Shown here one piece after another: positions 31,643 to 40,795 of a stretch of DNA of 64,000 nucleotides. The translations under genes and the position numbers were made by a program. Numbering within the stretch: position 1 is the first letter of the stretch; the number at the start of each line of letters is the position of its first letter. The notes beneath the pieces are model-generated. The model did no database searches and had not been told where the DNA came from. It was given only the letters and a program-made list of their open reading frames with translations. The stretch is from Kocuria coralli (GTDB lineage Bacteria; Actinomycetota; Actinomycetes; Actinomycetales; Micrococcaceae), in NCBI RefSeq assembly GCF_008831305.1, contig NZ_ML708617.1, positions 78,463 to 142,462 on the forward strand, given 5' to 3'.

Positions 31643-31652
31643 ACTGTAGCCT
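31643..31652. promoter_or_regulatory. Overlapping divergent -10 boxes for mutY and the 31660 gene
   Basis: On the minus strand TACAGT (31648-31643) lies 7 nt before the mutY ATG. On the plus strand TAGCCT (31647-31652) lies 7 nt before the ATG at 31660. The two hexamers share two bases, so the two promoters would compete for RNA polymerase. Confidence 0.55.
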
Positions 31653-31659
31653 GGAGATC

Positions 31660-32619
31660 ATGGCACGGGACGAGTCAAACGGGAGCGGGCAAGACGGCGG
31701 TTGGGACTTCGATCTCCCCGATCTGGGCGCTTCGACCACCCCCGGTCATCACAGGGGGAGCCGGCGCGGACCGGCACGGCAGCAGCCGGATGCTCAGGGG
31801 CAGCGGAACTCCCAGGACAGCGACAGGCCGGCCCGGAACGATCGCCGTGGCGAGCCGCGTGAGACCCGCGACGGGGACCCCGGCGGACGCCCCGGAAAAG
31901 CCCCTTTCGACTCCGAGGCGGACAGCGGCCCGGGGCCGTCCCGAGGCGGCGGTCGAGAATACGACGATGAGGCCTACGACGACGGCAATGGCGCCGGCGG
32001 CGCGGGTAACACCGGACCCGGCGCCGGGGTCTATCGTCGTCGCCGGCTCATCGCGCTGATCGTGGCGGTGCTCCTGGTGGGGGTCGTGGGGTTCGGGATC
32101 ATGAACATGGTGGGCGGCGGCGAGGCCGAGCCCGATCCGGCGGTCACGGCCCAGCCCACCAGCACGGACCCGTTCGACGGCTTCAGCGCCCGCCCGGAGT
32201 CCGAGGCCAGCGACGGCGCCTCCGGCCCGGCGGCCAGGGCCTGCGGTGAGCAGCTCACGGTCACGGCGTCGACCGACCAGCCCACCTACTCCGAGGACAC
32301 GGACCCGGTCCTGATCATGACCCTGGAGAACGGCGGGGACGAGGCCTGCATGGTGAACGCGGGCACGGCACGCATGAACTTCACGGTGATGAGCGGTCAG
32401 GAGAAGGTCTTCGACTCCGAGCACTGCCAGATCGACGGCCAGGACCGCCCCATCGAGCTGAATCCCGGTGAGACGGAATCGGCCCGCTTCGAGTGGAACC
32501 GGCACGATTCGGTGGCCGACTGCGCGACCGAGGGCACCGAGGTCCAGCCGGGCACCTACCGGCTGACCGTGGCCCTGGGGGAGATCCGCAGCGAGGGCCA
32601 GGAGTTCACCCTCGAATAG
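31660..32619 (+). CDS. Membrane-anchored protein with DUF4232-like extracytoplasmic domain
   Basis: A 319-residue protein. A disordered, Gly/Asp/Arg-rich cytoplasmic N-terminus (1-125) is followed by a single membrane helix (LIALIVAVLLVGVVGFGIM, about 130-150) and a Pro/Ser-rich linker. The C-terminal domain from about 195 has two or more paired cysteines and beta-type sequence (LTVTASTDQPTYSEDTDPVL) similar to immunoglobulin-like or DUF4232 domains. The start at 31660 is the first ATG after TAGCCT. The open frame extends to 30640 only as a shadow of mutY. Function unknown. Confidence 0.75.
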   Translation: MARDESNGSGQDGGWDFDLPDLGASTTPGHHRGSRRGPARQQPDAQGQRNSQDSDRPARNDRRGEPRETRDGDPGGRPGKAPFDSEADSGPGPSRGGGREYDDEAYDDGNGAGGAGNTGPGAGVYRRRRLIALIVAVLLVGVVGFGIMNMVGGGEAEPDPAVTAQPTSTDPFDGFSARPESEASDGASGPAARACGEQLTVTASTDQPTYSEDTDPVLIMTLENGGDEACMVNAGTARMNFTVMSGQEKVFDSEHCQIDGQDRPIELNPGETESARFEWNRHDSVADCATEGTEVQPGTYRLTVALGEIRSEGQEFTLE

Positions 32620-32642
32620 GCCGTCCCGGGCAGGCGAAGCGC

Positions 32643-34028
32643 TCAGCCGGGGAAGAACACCTCCAGGGCCTCCTGGAGCGTGGTGACCTGCTTGACCCTG
32701 AACCCGTCCGGTACGGCACCCGGGCCCTGAGGCGAGGCGGGGACGACGGCGTGGGTGAACCCGAGCCGGGAGACCTCGTGGATCCGCCGGCCGATCCCCG
32801 GGACGGGGCGGACCTCTCCCGCAAGCCCCACCTCACCGAAGCACACCAGGCGCTGGGGCAGGGGCTTGTCCTGCGCGGCGGAGGCCAGGGCCAGCGCGAC
32901 GGCGAGGTCCGCGGCGGGCTCGCCGAGCCGCACGCCGCCCACGGTGGAGACGTAGGCGTCCATGTTCCCCAGGGTCAGTCCGGCCCGGCGTTGCAGCACG
33001 GCCAGCAGCATGGCCACCCGGGAGGAATCCAGCCCCGCGGTGGCCCGGCGCGGCTGGGGGGTCTGGGACTGGTCGAGCAGTGCCTGGACCTCGGCGAGCA
33101 GCGGGCGGCGTCCCTCCATGGTGACCGTCAGGCAGGTCCCGGAGACCGGCTGAGCGGTCCGGGAGACGAACAGCCCGGAGGGATCCTCGACGGACTTGAT
33201 GCCGGCCTCCAGCAGCTCGAAGCAGCCGACCTCATCGGTGGGACCGTAGCGGTTCTTGACCGCGCGCAGGAGCCGGATGCTGGAGTGCTTGTCCCCCTCG
33301 AACTGGCAGACCACGTCCACCAGGTGCTCCAGCAGCCGGGGGCCGGCGATCGAGCCGTCCTTGGTCACGTGACCCACCATCAGCACGGTCATGCCCCGGG
33401 ATTTGGCCGCGGAGATCACGGACCCGGCCACCTCCCGCACCTGGGTCACGCCTCCGGCGGAGCCTTCGACCTCCGCGCTGCTCAGCGTCTGGACGGAGTC
33501 CACCACCAGGACATCGGGGGCGATGGCCTCCACCTGGCCGAGGGCCGTGGCCAGGTCGCTCTCGGCCGTCAGGTACAGCGAATCCGCCAGGGCGCCCACG
33601 CGGTCGGCGCGCAGCTTCACCTGGGCGGTGGATTCCTCCCCGGTCACGTAGAGCACCTTGCGGGAGGGCCGGGGAGCGGTGCCCCTGGCCACGCGGGCCG
33701 CGGCCTCGATCAGGAGCGTGGACTTCCCGACGCCGGGTTCCCCCGCCAGCAGGATCACGGCTCCGGGCACCAGGCCGCCGCCCAGGACGCGGTCCAGCTC
33801 GGAGACCCCGGTGGGGACGAAGGCCGCCTGGGTGGCGTCCACGGAGGCGATGGGCTGCGCCGGGTGCTCCACGACCCGTGCCGGGGTGGTGCGTGCCGTG
33901 GCTGCGCCGATCTCCTCCACGGTGCCCCAGGACTGGCATTCGCCGCAGCGGCCCACCCATTTGGCGGTGGACCAGCCGCACTCCGTGCAACGGTATCCGG
34001 CGGTCGCCCGCTTGGACTTGGAACTCAT
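32643..34028 (-). CDS. radA: DNA repair protein RadA
   Basis: A 461-residue RecA-like ATPase and branch-migration factor that processes recombination intermediates. A C4 zinc finger at the N-terminus (CTECGWSTAKWVGRCGECQ) is followed by Walker A GEPGVGKS near residue 95, the RadA-specific KNRYGPT motif near 260, and a C-terminal Lon-like domain. The ATG lies 6 nt after TAGGTT with GGAGGC in the spacer, so both leaderless and conventional initiation are possible. It converges with the gene at 31660. Confidence 0.95.
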   Translation of the reverse strand: MSSKSKRATAGYRCTECGWSTAKWVGRCGECQSWGTVEEIGAATARTTPARVVEHPAQPIASVDATQAAFVPTGVSELDRVLGGGLVPGAVILLAGEPGVGKSTLLIEAAARVARGTAPRPSRKVLYVTGEESTAQVKLRADRVGALADSLYLTAESDLATALGQVEAIAPDVLVVDSVQTLSSAEVEGSAGGVTQVREVAGSVISAAKSRGMTVLMVGHVTKDGSIAGPRLLEHLVDVVCQFEGDKHSSIRLLRAVKNRYGPTDEVGCFELLEAGIKSVEDPSGLFVSRTAQPVSGTCLTVTMEGRRPLLAEVQALLDQSQTPQPRRATAGLDSSRVAMLLAVLQRRAGLTLGNMDAYVSTVGGVRLGEPAADLAVALALASAAQDKPLPQRLVCFGEVGLAGEVRPVPGIGRRIHEVSRLGFTHAVVPASPQGPGAVPDGFRVKQVTTLQEALEVFFPG

Positions 34029-34135
34029 GCCTCCAACCTACCCAGCTGGTCGGACAGCACAGCGGGTCGGACGGGAGGCGATGCAGAGGGAGCCGGAGGA
34101 GGCCGCCGTCGTCGTGCGGGTGCTCTCGGGCAGGG

Positions 34136-35293
34136 TCAGAGCCTGTCCCAGCCGTCCAGGCGGGGCAGGTAGCTCAGCGTCTCCTCGTGCTCCTCGCCCG
34201 TGGCCTCGAGGAGGTCGACGGCCATGGGACGCAGCAGCAGGACCAGGGTCTGGCCCTCCATGGTCTCGATGCCCATCTTGTCCGGGTGCAGCTGAGCGGC
34301 CACGGCGTGCAGCTCGTTGCGGGCCTGGCGCATGTAGGACTCCCGCGCACCTGGCTGCGCCACGGCCAGGGCGTTGCCCACGGTGTTGACCACGTCCGCC
34401 ATGGAATCCAGGCAGTCCGAGATGGAGTCGACCGCCGCCGGTGCCAGCGCGGCGTGGTCGATGATGCTGGCCACCCGCCGGGCCAGCACACGGGTGTTGC
34501 GGGCGACCAGGTCCAGGTAGCGCACGGCCCGGGAGATGTCGTCCACCTCGGACCGGTGGCGCCGGTACAGGGGAGCGGCCACCGCGATCTCGTGCGAGGA
34601 CTTCAGGGAGTCGGTGACGGCGTCGACGATGGGCTGGGTCTTGCGGGCGCGGACCAGGCTGTGCCACGCGGCCTGCGCGTCGTCCTGCCGCACCGCCTCG
34701 GCGGCCTCCCGCAGTACGTCGGAGAGCTCGTTGGTCAGGTTGCGGAGCTCTTCGCGCGGCTGCCTGCGCGGGTCCGTGGGCACCAGGTACACCAGCACCA
34801 GGGCGAACAGGCCGCCGACCATGGCGTCGATCGACCGGGTCATCATGCCGTCCACCGGCGGGGGCAGCATGACCACCAGCACCGACTGCAGCGCCATCTG
34901 GGTGGTGAACAGCGTCGCGCTGTTCAAGAACTGGGCGACCAGCACGGACATCAGCATGACGACGGCGGCCTGCCAGACCCCGCGCCCGATCCAGTGCGTG
35001 ACCAGCTCGGCGAGGAGGATGCCCAGCGTGCACCCGATGCTGACCTCCAGCACGCGGCGGTAGCGCACGCCTCCCTTGGAGAAGCCCAGGGCGATCGTCG
35101 CCGCCGTCGCCGCGAAGATCGGGCCGTGGTGGCCCAGCACCCGCTCGGCGAACACGAACGCTCCCACCGCGGCCACGGTGACCTGCAGCGCTTGCGCAAG
35201 GCCGGAGCGGACGCGCAGCAGCCCGTCGCCCATGTGCTCGCGCAGCTTCCCGGTGAGCCCTTGCGGGGGTGGGGGCGTGGTGCTTGAGCTCAT
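34136..35293 (-). CDS. FUSC/aromatic acid exporter family membrane protein
   Basis: A 385-residue inner-membrane protein with about six hydrophobic segments in residues 30-175, followed by a long cytoplasmic helical domain, the layout of the FUSC/ArAE (DUF939-like) exporters. The conserved-looking region is GHHGPIFAATAATIALGFSKGG. The ATG lies 6 nt after TAAGAT, again leaderless-type. It is divergent from pstS. The substrate is unknown. Confidence 0.8.
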   Translation of the reverse strand: MSSSTTPPPPQGLTGKLREHMGDGLLRVRSGLAQALQVTVAAVGAFVFAERVLGHHGPIFAATAATIALGFSKGGVRYRRVLEVSIGCTLGILLAELVTHWIGRGVWQAAVVMLMSVLVAQFLNSATLFTTQMALQSVLVVMLPPPVDGMMTRSIDAMVGGLFALVLVYLVPTDPRRQPREELRNLTNELSDVLREAAEAVRQDDAQAAWHSLVRARKTQPIVDAVTDSLKSSHEIAVAAPLYRRHRSEVDDISRAVRYLDLVARNTRVLARRVASIIDHAALAPAAVDSISDCLDSMADVVNTVGNALAVAQPGARESYMRQARNELHAVAAQLHPDKMGIETMEGQTLVLLLRPMAVDLLEATGEEHEETLSYLPRLDGWDRL

Positions 35294-35369
35294 GCCGCCA
35301 TCTTAGGCAGGGCCGGGCCGGGGCGAGCCGGATCCCAGTACAACGACGGCGGCTGCGGACGTTCCCACT

Positions 35370-35391
35370 GTTCACTTTCCGTTCATGCTCT
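35370..35391 (+). promoter_or_regulatory. PHO box upstream of pstS
   Basis: Two adjacent 11-bp direct repeats, GTTCACTTTCC (35370-35380) and GTTCATGCTCT (35381-35391), match the actinobacterial PhoP box (repeats of GTTCACC type). A third, weaker unit GTTCCCACT lies just before at 35361. TAAAGT about 26 bp downstream could be the -10. This predicts induction of pstSCAB by PhoPR under phosphate limitation. Confidence 0.75.
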
Positions 35392-35555
35392 CCGGCTGCA
35401 TTCGCTATCTCCCGCACCTAAAGTCTTTCCACGTGGGTCCGCCGTGCCATGCGAACGGCGGCTCGCGATGCCGGACCTCACCGGCGTGACATCTATACGG
35501 AGCCCCTAGCGAATCGAATGGACCGGGGCCCGGGACTCTACGTGAAGGGGCAATC

Positions 35556-36638
35556 GTGAAGGCTTCCTACTTTGGTCGTACCGCCGCTGTGATGGCTGCT
35601 GGCGCACTGGCTCTCACCGCCTGCGGCGGCGGCGGCGACGGTGGCTCCGACGGAGACGTCTCCGGCACGCTGACCGGCGCCGGCGCTTCCTCCCAGGAGG
35701 CGGCCATGACTTCGTGGATCGACGGCGTCAAGGGCCAGCACTCGAACCTGGACGTCCGCTACTCCCCGGACGGCTCCGGCGCCGGACGGCAGGCCTTCCT
35801 GGCCGGCGGTGCGAACTTCGCGGGTTCCGACGCCGTGATGAGCGACGACGAGTACGAGTCCTCCAAGGAGGTCTGCGGCCCCGACGGCGCGTTCCACATC
35901 CCCGTCTACATCTCCCCGATCGCGGTGACCTTCAACCTCGAGGGCGTCGACAGCCTCAACCTGGACGCCGAGACCCTCGCCATGATCTTCAGCGGCGAGA
36001 TCACCACCTGGGACGATCCGCAGATCGCCGAGCAGAACGACGGCGTCGAGCTCCCCAGCACCGACATCACCGTGGTGCACCGCTCCGACGAGTCCGGCAC
36101 CACCGAGAACTTCACCGAGTACCTGCACGCCGTGGCCCCCGACGTCTGGACCGACGAGGCCGCCGAGTCCTGGCCCGTCAGCGGCCAGGAGAACGCCCAG
36201 GGGACCAACGGCGTGGTCTCCACCGTGCAGAGCACCGACGGAGCGATCACCTACGCCGATTCCTCCGCGACCCTGGGCATGACCTCCGCCAACATCAAGG
36301 TCGGCGACGAGTACGTCGAACTGTCCTCCGAGGCCGCTGCCAAGGCCGTCGAGGCCTCGCACACTATCGAGGGCCGCTCGGAGAACGAGATGGCCATGGA
36401 GCTGGATCGCACCACCACCGAGGCCGGGGCCTACCCGATCGTGCTGGTCTCCTACCACATCTTCTGCAACCAGTACGAGGACCAGGAAACCGCTGACCTC
36501 GCCCAGGCCTTCGGCAAGTACGTGGTCTCCGAGGACGGCCAGAACACGGCCAACGAAGCTGCGGGGTCGGCACCGCTGTCCGAGTCCCTGCGCGAGCAGG
36601 CCGATCAGGCCTTCGACAACATCTCCGCCGCTTCCTGA
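35556..36638 (+). CDS. pstS: Phosphate ABC transporter substrate-binding lipoprotein
   Basis: A 360-residue extracytoplasmic phosphate receptor. The signal sequence MKASYFGRTAAVMAAGAL ends in the lipobox LTAC with Cys 24, and a Gly/Asp linker follows. Phosphate-binding segments include GAGASSQ near residue 45, SGAGRQAF, and HRSDESGTTENF. The ATG is about 8 nt after AAGGGGCAA. It is the first gene of pstSCAB, 165 bp downstream of the PHO box. Confidence 0.95.
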   Translation: MKASYFGRTAAVMAAGALALTACGGGGDGGSDGDVSGTLTGAGASSQEAAMTSWIDGVKGQHSNLDVRYSPDGSGAGRQAFLAGGANFAGSDAVMSDDEYESSKEVCGPDGAFHIPVYISPIAVTFNLEGVDSLNLDAETLAMIFSGEITTWDDPQIAEQNDGVELPSTDITVVHRSDESGTTENFTEYLHAVAPDVWTDEAAESWPVSGQENAQGTNGVVSTVQSTDGAITYADSSATLGMTSANIKVGDEYVELSSEAAAKAVEASHTIEGRSENEMAMELDRTTTEAGAYPIVLVSYHIFCNQYEDQETADLAQAFGKYVVSEDGQNTANEAAGSAPLSESLREQADQAFDNISAAS

Positions 36639-36672
36639 TCGGTAGCTCTCCCTGACTGAAGGGGTCTGAATC

Positions 36673-37653
36673 ATGTCCACGAATCTCTCCGACCAGGAGC
36701 AGAAGCAGGCCGGCGAAAAGCCCGCGAGCGCCCTGGCCGATGCGGCCTCCGCCGGGGGGCGTGCCGGAGACAAGATCTTCTCGGGGCTCAGCCTGGGAGC
36801 CGGCATCGTCATCTTCCTGACGCTGGCCGCGGTCGCGATCTTCCTCACCTGGCAGGCTTCCCCGGTCATCGAGATCCCGGCCGACGAGGTATCGGGTGGC
36901 AACGGCTTCCTGAGCTACGTCTACCCGCTGATCCTCGGCACGCTGATGGCCGCCATCATCGCGCTGCTGATCGCCACGCCCGTCGGCATCCTCGTCGCCC
37001 TGTACATCTCGCACTACGCGCCCGCCAAGGTGGCCAAGCCGGTCGGCTACGTCATCGACCTGCTGGCCGCGATCCCGTCGGTCGTCTACGGCGCATGGGG
37101 GATCACGGTCCTCTCACCGGCGCTGGCGCCCTTCTACAACTGGCTGGCCAACAACCTCGGCTTCATCCCGTTGTTCCAGGGGCCGGCCTCGGCGACCGGC
37201 AGAACCATGATGACCGCCGGCATCGTGCTGTCCATCATGATCCTGCCGATCATCACGTCCATGTCCCGGGAGATCTTCGTCCAGACGCCGAAACTGCACG
37301 AGGAGGCCTCGCTGGCCCTGGGTGCCACCCGGCTGGAGATGATCCGGCAGGCCGTGCTGCCCTTCGCCCGCACCGGCATCGTCTCCGCGATCATGCTCGC
37401 CCTGGGCCGGGCCCTGGGCGAGACCATGGCTGTGGCGCTCGTGCTCTCCACGGGCGGGCTGCAGTGGTCGCTGATCCGCTCCGGCAACAACACCATCGCC
37501 GCGGAGATCGCGCTGAACTATCCGGAGGCGTTCGGGGACCGCCTGGCCGAGCTCATCGCCGCCGGCCTGATGCTGTTCGTCATCACGTTGATCGTGAACT
37601 TCATCGCCCGGGCCATCATCGCCCGCTACAAGGAATTCTCGGGGGCCAACTGA
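36673..37653 (+). CDS. pstC: Phosphate ABC transporter permease PstC
   Basis: A 326-residue inner-membrane permease with six membrane segments. The ATPase-contact loop EEASLALGATRLEMIRQAV lies near residues 209-227, and RALGETMAVALVLSTGG follows. The hydrophilic N-terminus (1-35) is longer than in enterobacteria. It ends exactly at the A of the pstA ATG (TGATG), so the two permeases are coupled. Confidence 0.95.
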   Translation: MSTNLSDQEQKQAGEKPASALADAASAGGRAGDKIFSGLSLGAGIVIFLTLAAVAIFLTWQASPVIEIPADEVSGGNGFLSYVYPLILGTLMAAIIALLIATPVGILVALYISHYAPAKVAKPVGYVIDLLAAIPSVVYGAWGITVLSPALAPFYNWLANNLGFIPLFQGPASATGRTMMTAGIVLSIMILPIITSMSREIFVQTPKLHEEASLALGATRLEMIRQAVLPFARTGIVSAIMLALGRALGETMAVALVLSTGGLQWSLIRSGNNTIAAEIALNYPEAFGDRLAELIAAGLMLFVITLIVNFIARAIIARYKEFSGAN

Positions 37654-38774
37654 TGTCGATCTCCACGCAATCCAAATCCTCGTCCTCCTCCCAGAGGAAC
37701 ACCCTGACCTCGGGACAGCGGCCCAAGTGGCTCGTGCCCGTGGTGATGGTGGGCGCCATCGTCGTCGGCGCCGCGGTCTCGGCGCTGATCACCTTCAGCG
37801 TGGCGAGCTGGGCGATCTTCGCCGCGGTGCTCTTCCTGATCGCGGCGCCGATCGCGGTGACCTCGATCGAGGGCAGCCGCAAGGGGTCCGACGCAGCCCT
37901 GACCTACGTGGTCTACGCGGCGTTCATCCTGGCCGTCGTCCCGCTGGTCTCCGTGATCTGGACCGTGCTCGCCCGCGGTGTTCCCACGCTGTCCATCGAC
38001 TTCCTGACCGGAACGATGGGCGGGATCACGGGCCTGATCGACCAGCGCGCGGTAGCCGAAGGGGGCGCGGTTCCCGGTGGCGTGCTGCAGGCGATCATCG
38101 GAACCCTGGTCATCACCTTCTGGGCAACCCTGTTCTCCGTGCCGATCGGGCTGCTGACCGCGATCTACCTGGTCGAGTACTCGAACGACGGCTGGCTGGG
38201 CAAGGTGGTCACCTTCCTGGTGGACGTCATGACCGGCGTGCCCTCGATCGTGGCGGGCCTGTTCGCCTCCGCGCTGTTCGGGCTGATCCTGGGGCCGAAC
38301 ACCCGCATGGGCATCATCGGTGCCATCGCGCTGACGGTCCTGATGATCCCGACGGTCGTGAAGGCCACGGAGGAGATGCTCAAGATCGTGCCGAACGAGC
38401 TGCGCGAGGCCTCCTACGCGCTGGGCGTCCGCAAGTGGCGCACCATCCTCAAGGTGGTCATCCCCACCTCGATCTCGGGTATCGCCTCGGGCGTGACCCT
38501 GGCCATCGCGCGCGTGATCGGTGAGACCGCACCCCTGCTGGTGACCGTCGGTTTCCTCAATACCGTGAACTGGAACGTATTCAATGATTGGATGTCTACA
38601 CTTCCCACGTTCATCTACCAGCAGTTGATGCGACCCGTCGCCCCGACCGCGCCTGACCCCTCAACCGACCGAGCCTGGGGCGCAGCACTGATCCTGATCG
38701 TGTTCGTGATGCTGCTGAACCTGATCGCCCGTTTGATCGCCCAGGCGTTCGCGCCGAAGACGGCCGGCCGCTGA
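37653..38774 (+). CDS. pstA: Phosphate ABC transporter permease PstA
   Basis: A 373-residue permease that pairs with PstC. About six to seven membrane segments begin near residue 25, with the EAA loop LREASYALGVRKWRTILKVV near 250 and a gating region IARVIGETAPLLVTVGF. I start it at the ATG at 37653 that overlaps the pstC stop. The open frame begins further upstream as a shadow of pstC. Confidence 0.94.
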   Translation: MSISTQSKSSSSSQRNTLTSGQRPKWLVPVVMVGAIVVGAAVSALITFSVASWAIFAAVLFLIAAPIAVTSIEGSRKGSDAALTYVVYAAFILAVVPLVSVIWTVLARGVPTLSIDFLTGTMGGITGLIDQRAVAEGGAVPGGVLQAIIGTLVITFWATLFSVPIGLLTAIYLVEYSNDGWLGKVVTFLVDVMTGVPSIVAGLFASALFGLILGPNTRMGIIGAIALTVLMIPTVVKATEEMLKIVPNELREASYALGVRKWRTILKVVIPTSISGIASGVTLAIARVIGETAPLLVTVGFLNTVNWNVFNDWMSTLPTFIYQQLMRPVAPTAPDPSTDRAWGAALILIVFVMLLNLIARLIAQAFAPKTAGR

Positions 38775-38810
38775 GCCGGACGAAGCAGACTAGAAAGAAG
38801 CTGAATATCC

Positions 38811-39590
38811 ATGTCGAAGCGCATCGACGTCGAACACCTGAACGTGTACTACGGCGACTTCCTGGCCGTCGAGGACGTCAACATCAACATCGACTCCCGG
38901 TCGGTCACCGCCTTCATCGGCCCATCCGGCTGCGGTAAGTCCACCTTCCTGCGCACGCTCAACCGCATGCACGAGGTCATCCCGGGCGCCTACGCCAAGG
39001 GCAAGGTCATGCTGGACGGGGAGGACCTGTACGGCAAGGGCGTGGATCCCGTGACCGTGCGCTCCATGGTCGGCATGGTCTTCCAGCGCCCCAACCCGTT
39101 CCCCACCATGTCCATCCGGGACAACGTGCTGGCCGGCGTGAAGCTGAACAACAAGAAGATCTCCCGGTCGGCCGCCGACGAGCTGGTCGAGTCCTCGCTC
39201 AAGGGCGCGAACCTGTGGAACGAGGTCAAGGACCGCCTGGACAAGCCCGGCTCGGGCCTCTCGGGCGGCCAGCAGCAGCGTCTGTGCATCGCCCGCACCA
39301 TGGCGGTCAAGCCCGACGTGGTGCTGATGGACGAGCCCTGCTCGGCCCTGGACCCGATCTCCACGATCGCGATCGAGGACCTGATCCACGAGCTCAAGGA
39401 GCAGTTCACCGTGGTGATCGTGACCCACAACATGCAGCAGGCGCAGCGGGTCGCGGACAAGACCGCGTTCTTCAACATCGAGGGAACCGGCAAGCCCGGC
39501 AAGCTCGTGGAGTTCGACGAGACCGCGACGATCTTCCAGAACCCCAAGCAGAAGGCCACCGAGGACTACGTGTCCGGCCGTTTCGGCTGA
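38811..39590 (+). CDS. pstB: Phosphate ABC transporter ATP-binding protein
   Basis: A 259-residue ATPase with Walker [10 protein letters not shown] (residues 36-44), Q-loop region [11 protein letters not shown], signature [15 protein letters not shown] near 158 and Walker [13 protein letters not shown]. Length is normal. It follows pstA after 36 bp with AAAGAAG upstream. phoU does not follow here. A hairpin repeat 13 bp after the stop probably ends the transcript. Confidence 0.96.
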   Translation: MSKRIDVEHLNVYYGDFLAVEDVNINIDSRSVTAFIGPSGCGKSTFLRTLNRMHEVIPGAYAKGKVMLDGEDLYGKGVDPVTVRSMVGMVFQRPNPFPTMSIRDNVLAGVKLNNKKISRSAADELVESSLKGANLWNEVKDRLDKPGSGLSGGQQQRLCIARTMAVKPDVVLMDEPCSALDPISTIAIEDLIHELKEQFTVVIVTHNMQQAQRVADKTAFFNIEGTGKPGKLVEFDETATIFQNPKQKATEDYVSGRFG

Positions 39591-39602
39591 TCCTGCGGTT
39601 CC

Positions 39603-39653
39603 GAACACGGACAAGTGCACCGGGAGGCCCCGGAAATGCACTTATCCGTGTTC
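39603..39653. repeat. Hairpin repeat, copy 1
   Basis: A 51-nt stem-loop with arms of about 17 bp (GAACACGGA...AAGTGCA pairing with TGCACTT...TCCGTGTTC, one C-A mismatch) and an inner stem CCGGG/CCCGG. It fills the gap between the convergent pstB and DUF559-like genes. The core of 49 nt matches copy 2 (40728-40776) except at three positions. It may act as a bidirectional terminator, a dispersed repeat, or both. Confidence 0.85.
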
Positions 39654-39657
39654 ATAT

Positions 39658-40656
39658 CTAGTGCGGCCGCGCTCGCCGGGCCAGCGAGCCGCGGATCTCG
39701 CGGAGCATCGCCTCCCGACGACGGCGCTCGCGCAGATCCTCCAGGACGGCGATGTGCACCGCCCAGCCCAGCCGTCTCAGCTGGGCCAGGCGGTGCATCT
39801 CGTCGCCGTAGGCCTTGCGATCCCGGTAATGCACCTCGCCGTTGTATTCGACGGCCACCTTCTCCTCCTCCCACGCCAGGTCCAGGTACGCCCTGCTGCC
39901 GTTGGGGAGGAGCACCGGCGCGTTCGGCGTAGGCGTCGGGAGCCCCGCATGGACCAGGATCAGGCGCAGCAGCGTCTCCATGGGCGACCAGACGTTCGGG
40001 GCGCAGCGGTGCAGGGCCAGTCTCAGGGCGGCACGGCCCCGCGTGCGCGGCGGAAGGCGATCCAGCAGGGCGAGCAGATCCTCCGGGGCCAAGGGCCACC
40101 GCGGATCGTGGTAGCCGAGCCCGGTCGCCAGGACGTAATCCGCGGCCACGACCGACCGCCACCCCGGAAGAACGGGCTGGATGGCCAGGAGCGTCTCGAT
40201 CGCCCCGGTGACCCGGCAGCCCCAGAGGCCGTTCTCCAGGGGAAGCCCCAGCCCCTGTCTGAGCACGAGGTCGAGTCTTCCCTGATGCCGTCGTCTCCCA
40301 CAGAAAGACAGGTGCGGGCGGGGATCGATGAACGCCGGCCCCGCCCTCTCGCCGAGCACCTCCTGCGCCCAGTTCATCCCGGTCATGACGGGGATGCCCC
40401 AGAGCTGGGCCGCGCTGATCCCGCCGACCGCTACATCCGGCCCGAACAGGGGCTGCAGCAGGGCCGCGCGTTCCGCGGGGAGGAGCACCGGTGCGTCGTC
40501 GGTCCCGGTCGGCTGGGTGGGCGTCCGCGCCCAATAGGTATGGGCCAGGTGGGTCATACCCGGATCGTTCTTCAGGTCCCGGCTGGGGAGGCCCCAATCG
40601 GCGCGCGACCCGGTCTCCGGCGCGGGGAACCGTGGCCTGTACCGGTGCCTGAACAT
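39658..40656 (-). CDS. DUF559-like protein with PD-(D/E)XK-type nuclease domain
   Basis: A 332-residue protein. The C-terminal about 110 residues match DUF559/Vsr-like endonuclease folds, with candidate catalytic residues in AYLDLAWEEEKVAVEYNGEVHY (Asp, Glu and Glu of a PD-(D/E)XK site) and a following Arg/His-rich helix. The N-terminal about 200 residues have an ISAAQLWGIP element typical of actinobacterial AbiEi-like/DUF559 proteins. The function of this family is unknown, with DNA repair, defence or toxin-antitoxin roles proposed. It stands alone between two hairpin repeats. An in-frame ATG at 40557 is an alternative start. Confidence 0.75.
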   Translation of the reverse strand: MFRHRYRPRFPAPETGSRADWGLPSRDLKNDPGMTHLAHTYWARTPTQPTGTDDAPVLLPAERAALLQPLFGPDVAVGGISAAQLWGIPVMTGMNWAQEVLGERAGPAFIDPRPHLSFCGRRRHQGRLDLVLRQGLGLPLENGLWGCRVTGAIETLLAIQPVLPGWRSVVAADYVLATGLGYHDPRWPLAPEDLLALLDRLPPRTRGRAALRLALHRCAPNVWSPMETLLRLILVHAGLPTPTPNAPVLLPNGSRAYLDLAWEEEKVAVEYNGEVHYRDRKAYGDEMHRLAQLRRLGWAVHIAVLEDLRERRRREAMLREIRGSLARRARPH

Positions 40657-40727
40657 GCCCCGAGACTAGGGGCGCGGAGGCCTCGGTGGAGGTTGTCCAC
40701 AGTGCTGGGTGAGGTCTCAGCGATTTC

Positions 40728-40776
40728 AACACGGATAAGTACACCGGGAGGCCCCGGAAATGCACTGATCCGTGTT
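40728..40776. repeat. Hairpin repeat, copy 2
   Basis: A 49-nt stem-loop in the same orientation as copy 1, 46 of 49 bases identical, with the same CCGGGAGGCCCCGG loop structure. It lies 19 bp after the stop of the pit gene (leftward) and 71 bp upstream of the DUF559-like start, so it could terminate the DUF47-pit transcript. Confidence 0.85.
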
Positions 40777-40795
40777 GGGAACGGATCGAGAAGCC

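Noticed and set aside
32493-34172. Long plus-strand frame over radA
   Set aside because: Gly/Gln/His-rich shadow of radA, which has intact zinc finger, Walker A and KNRYG motifs.
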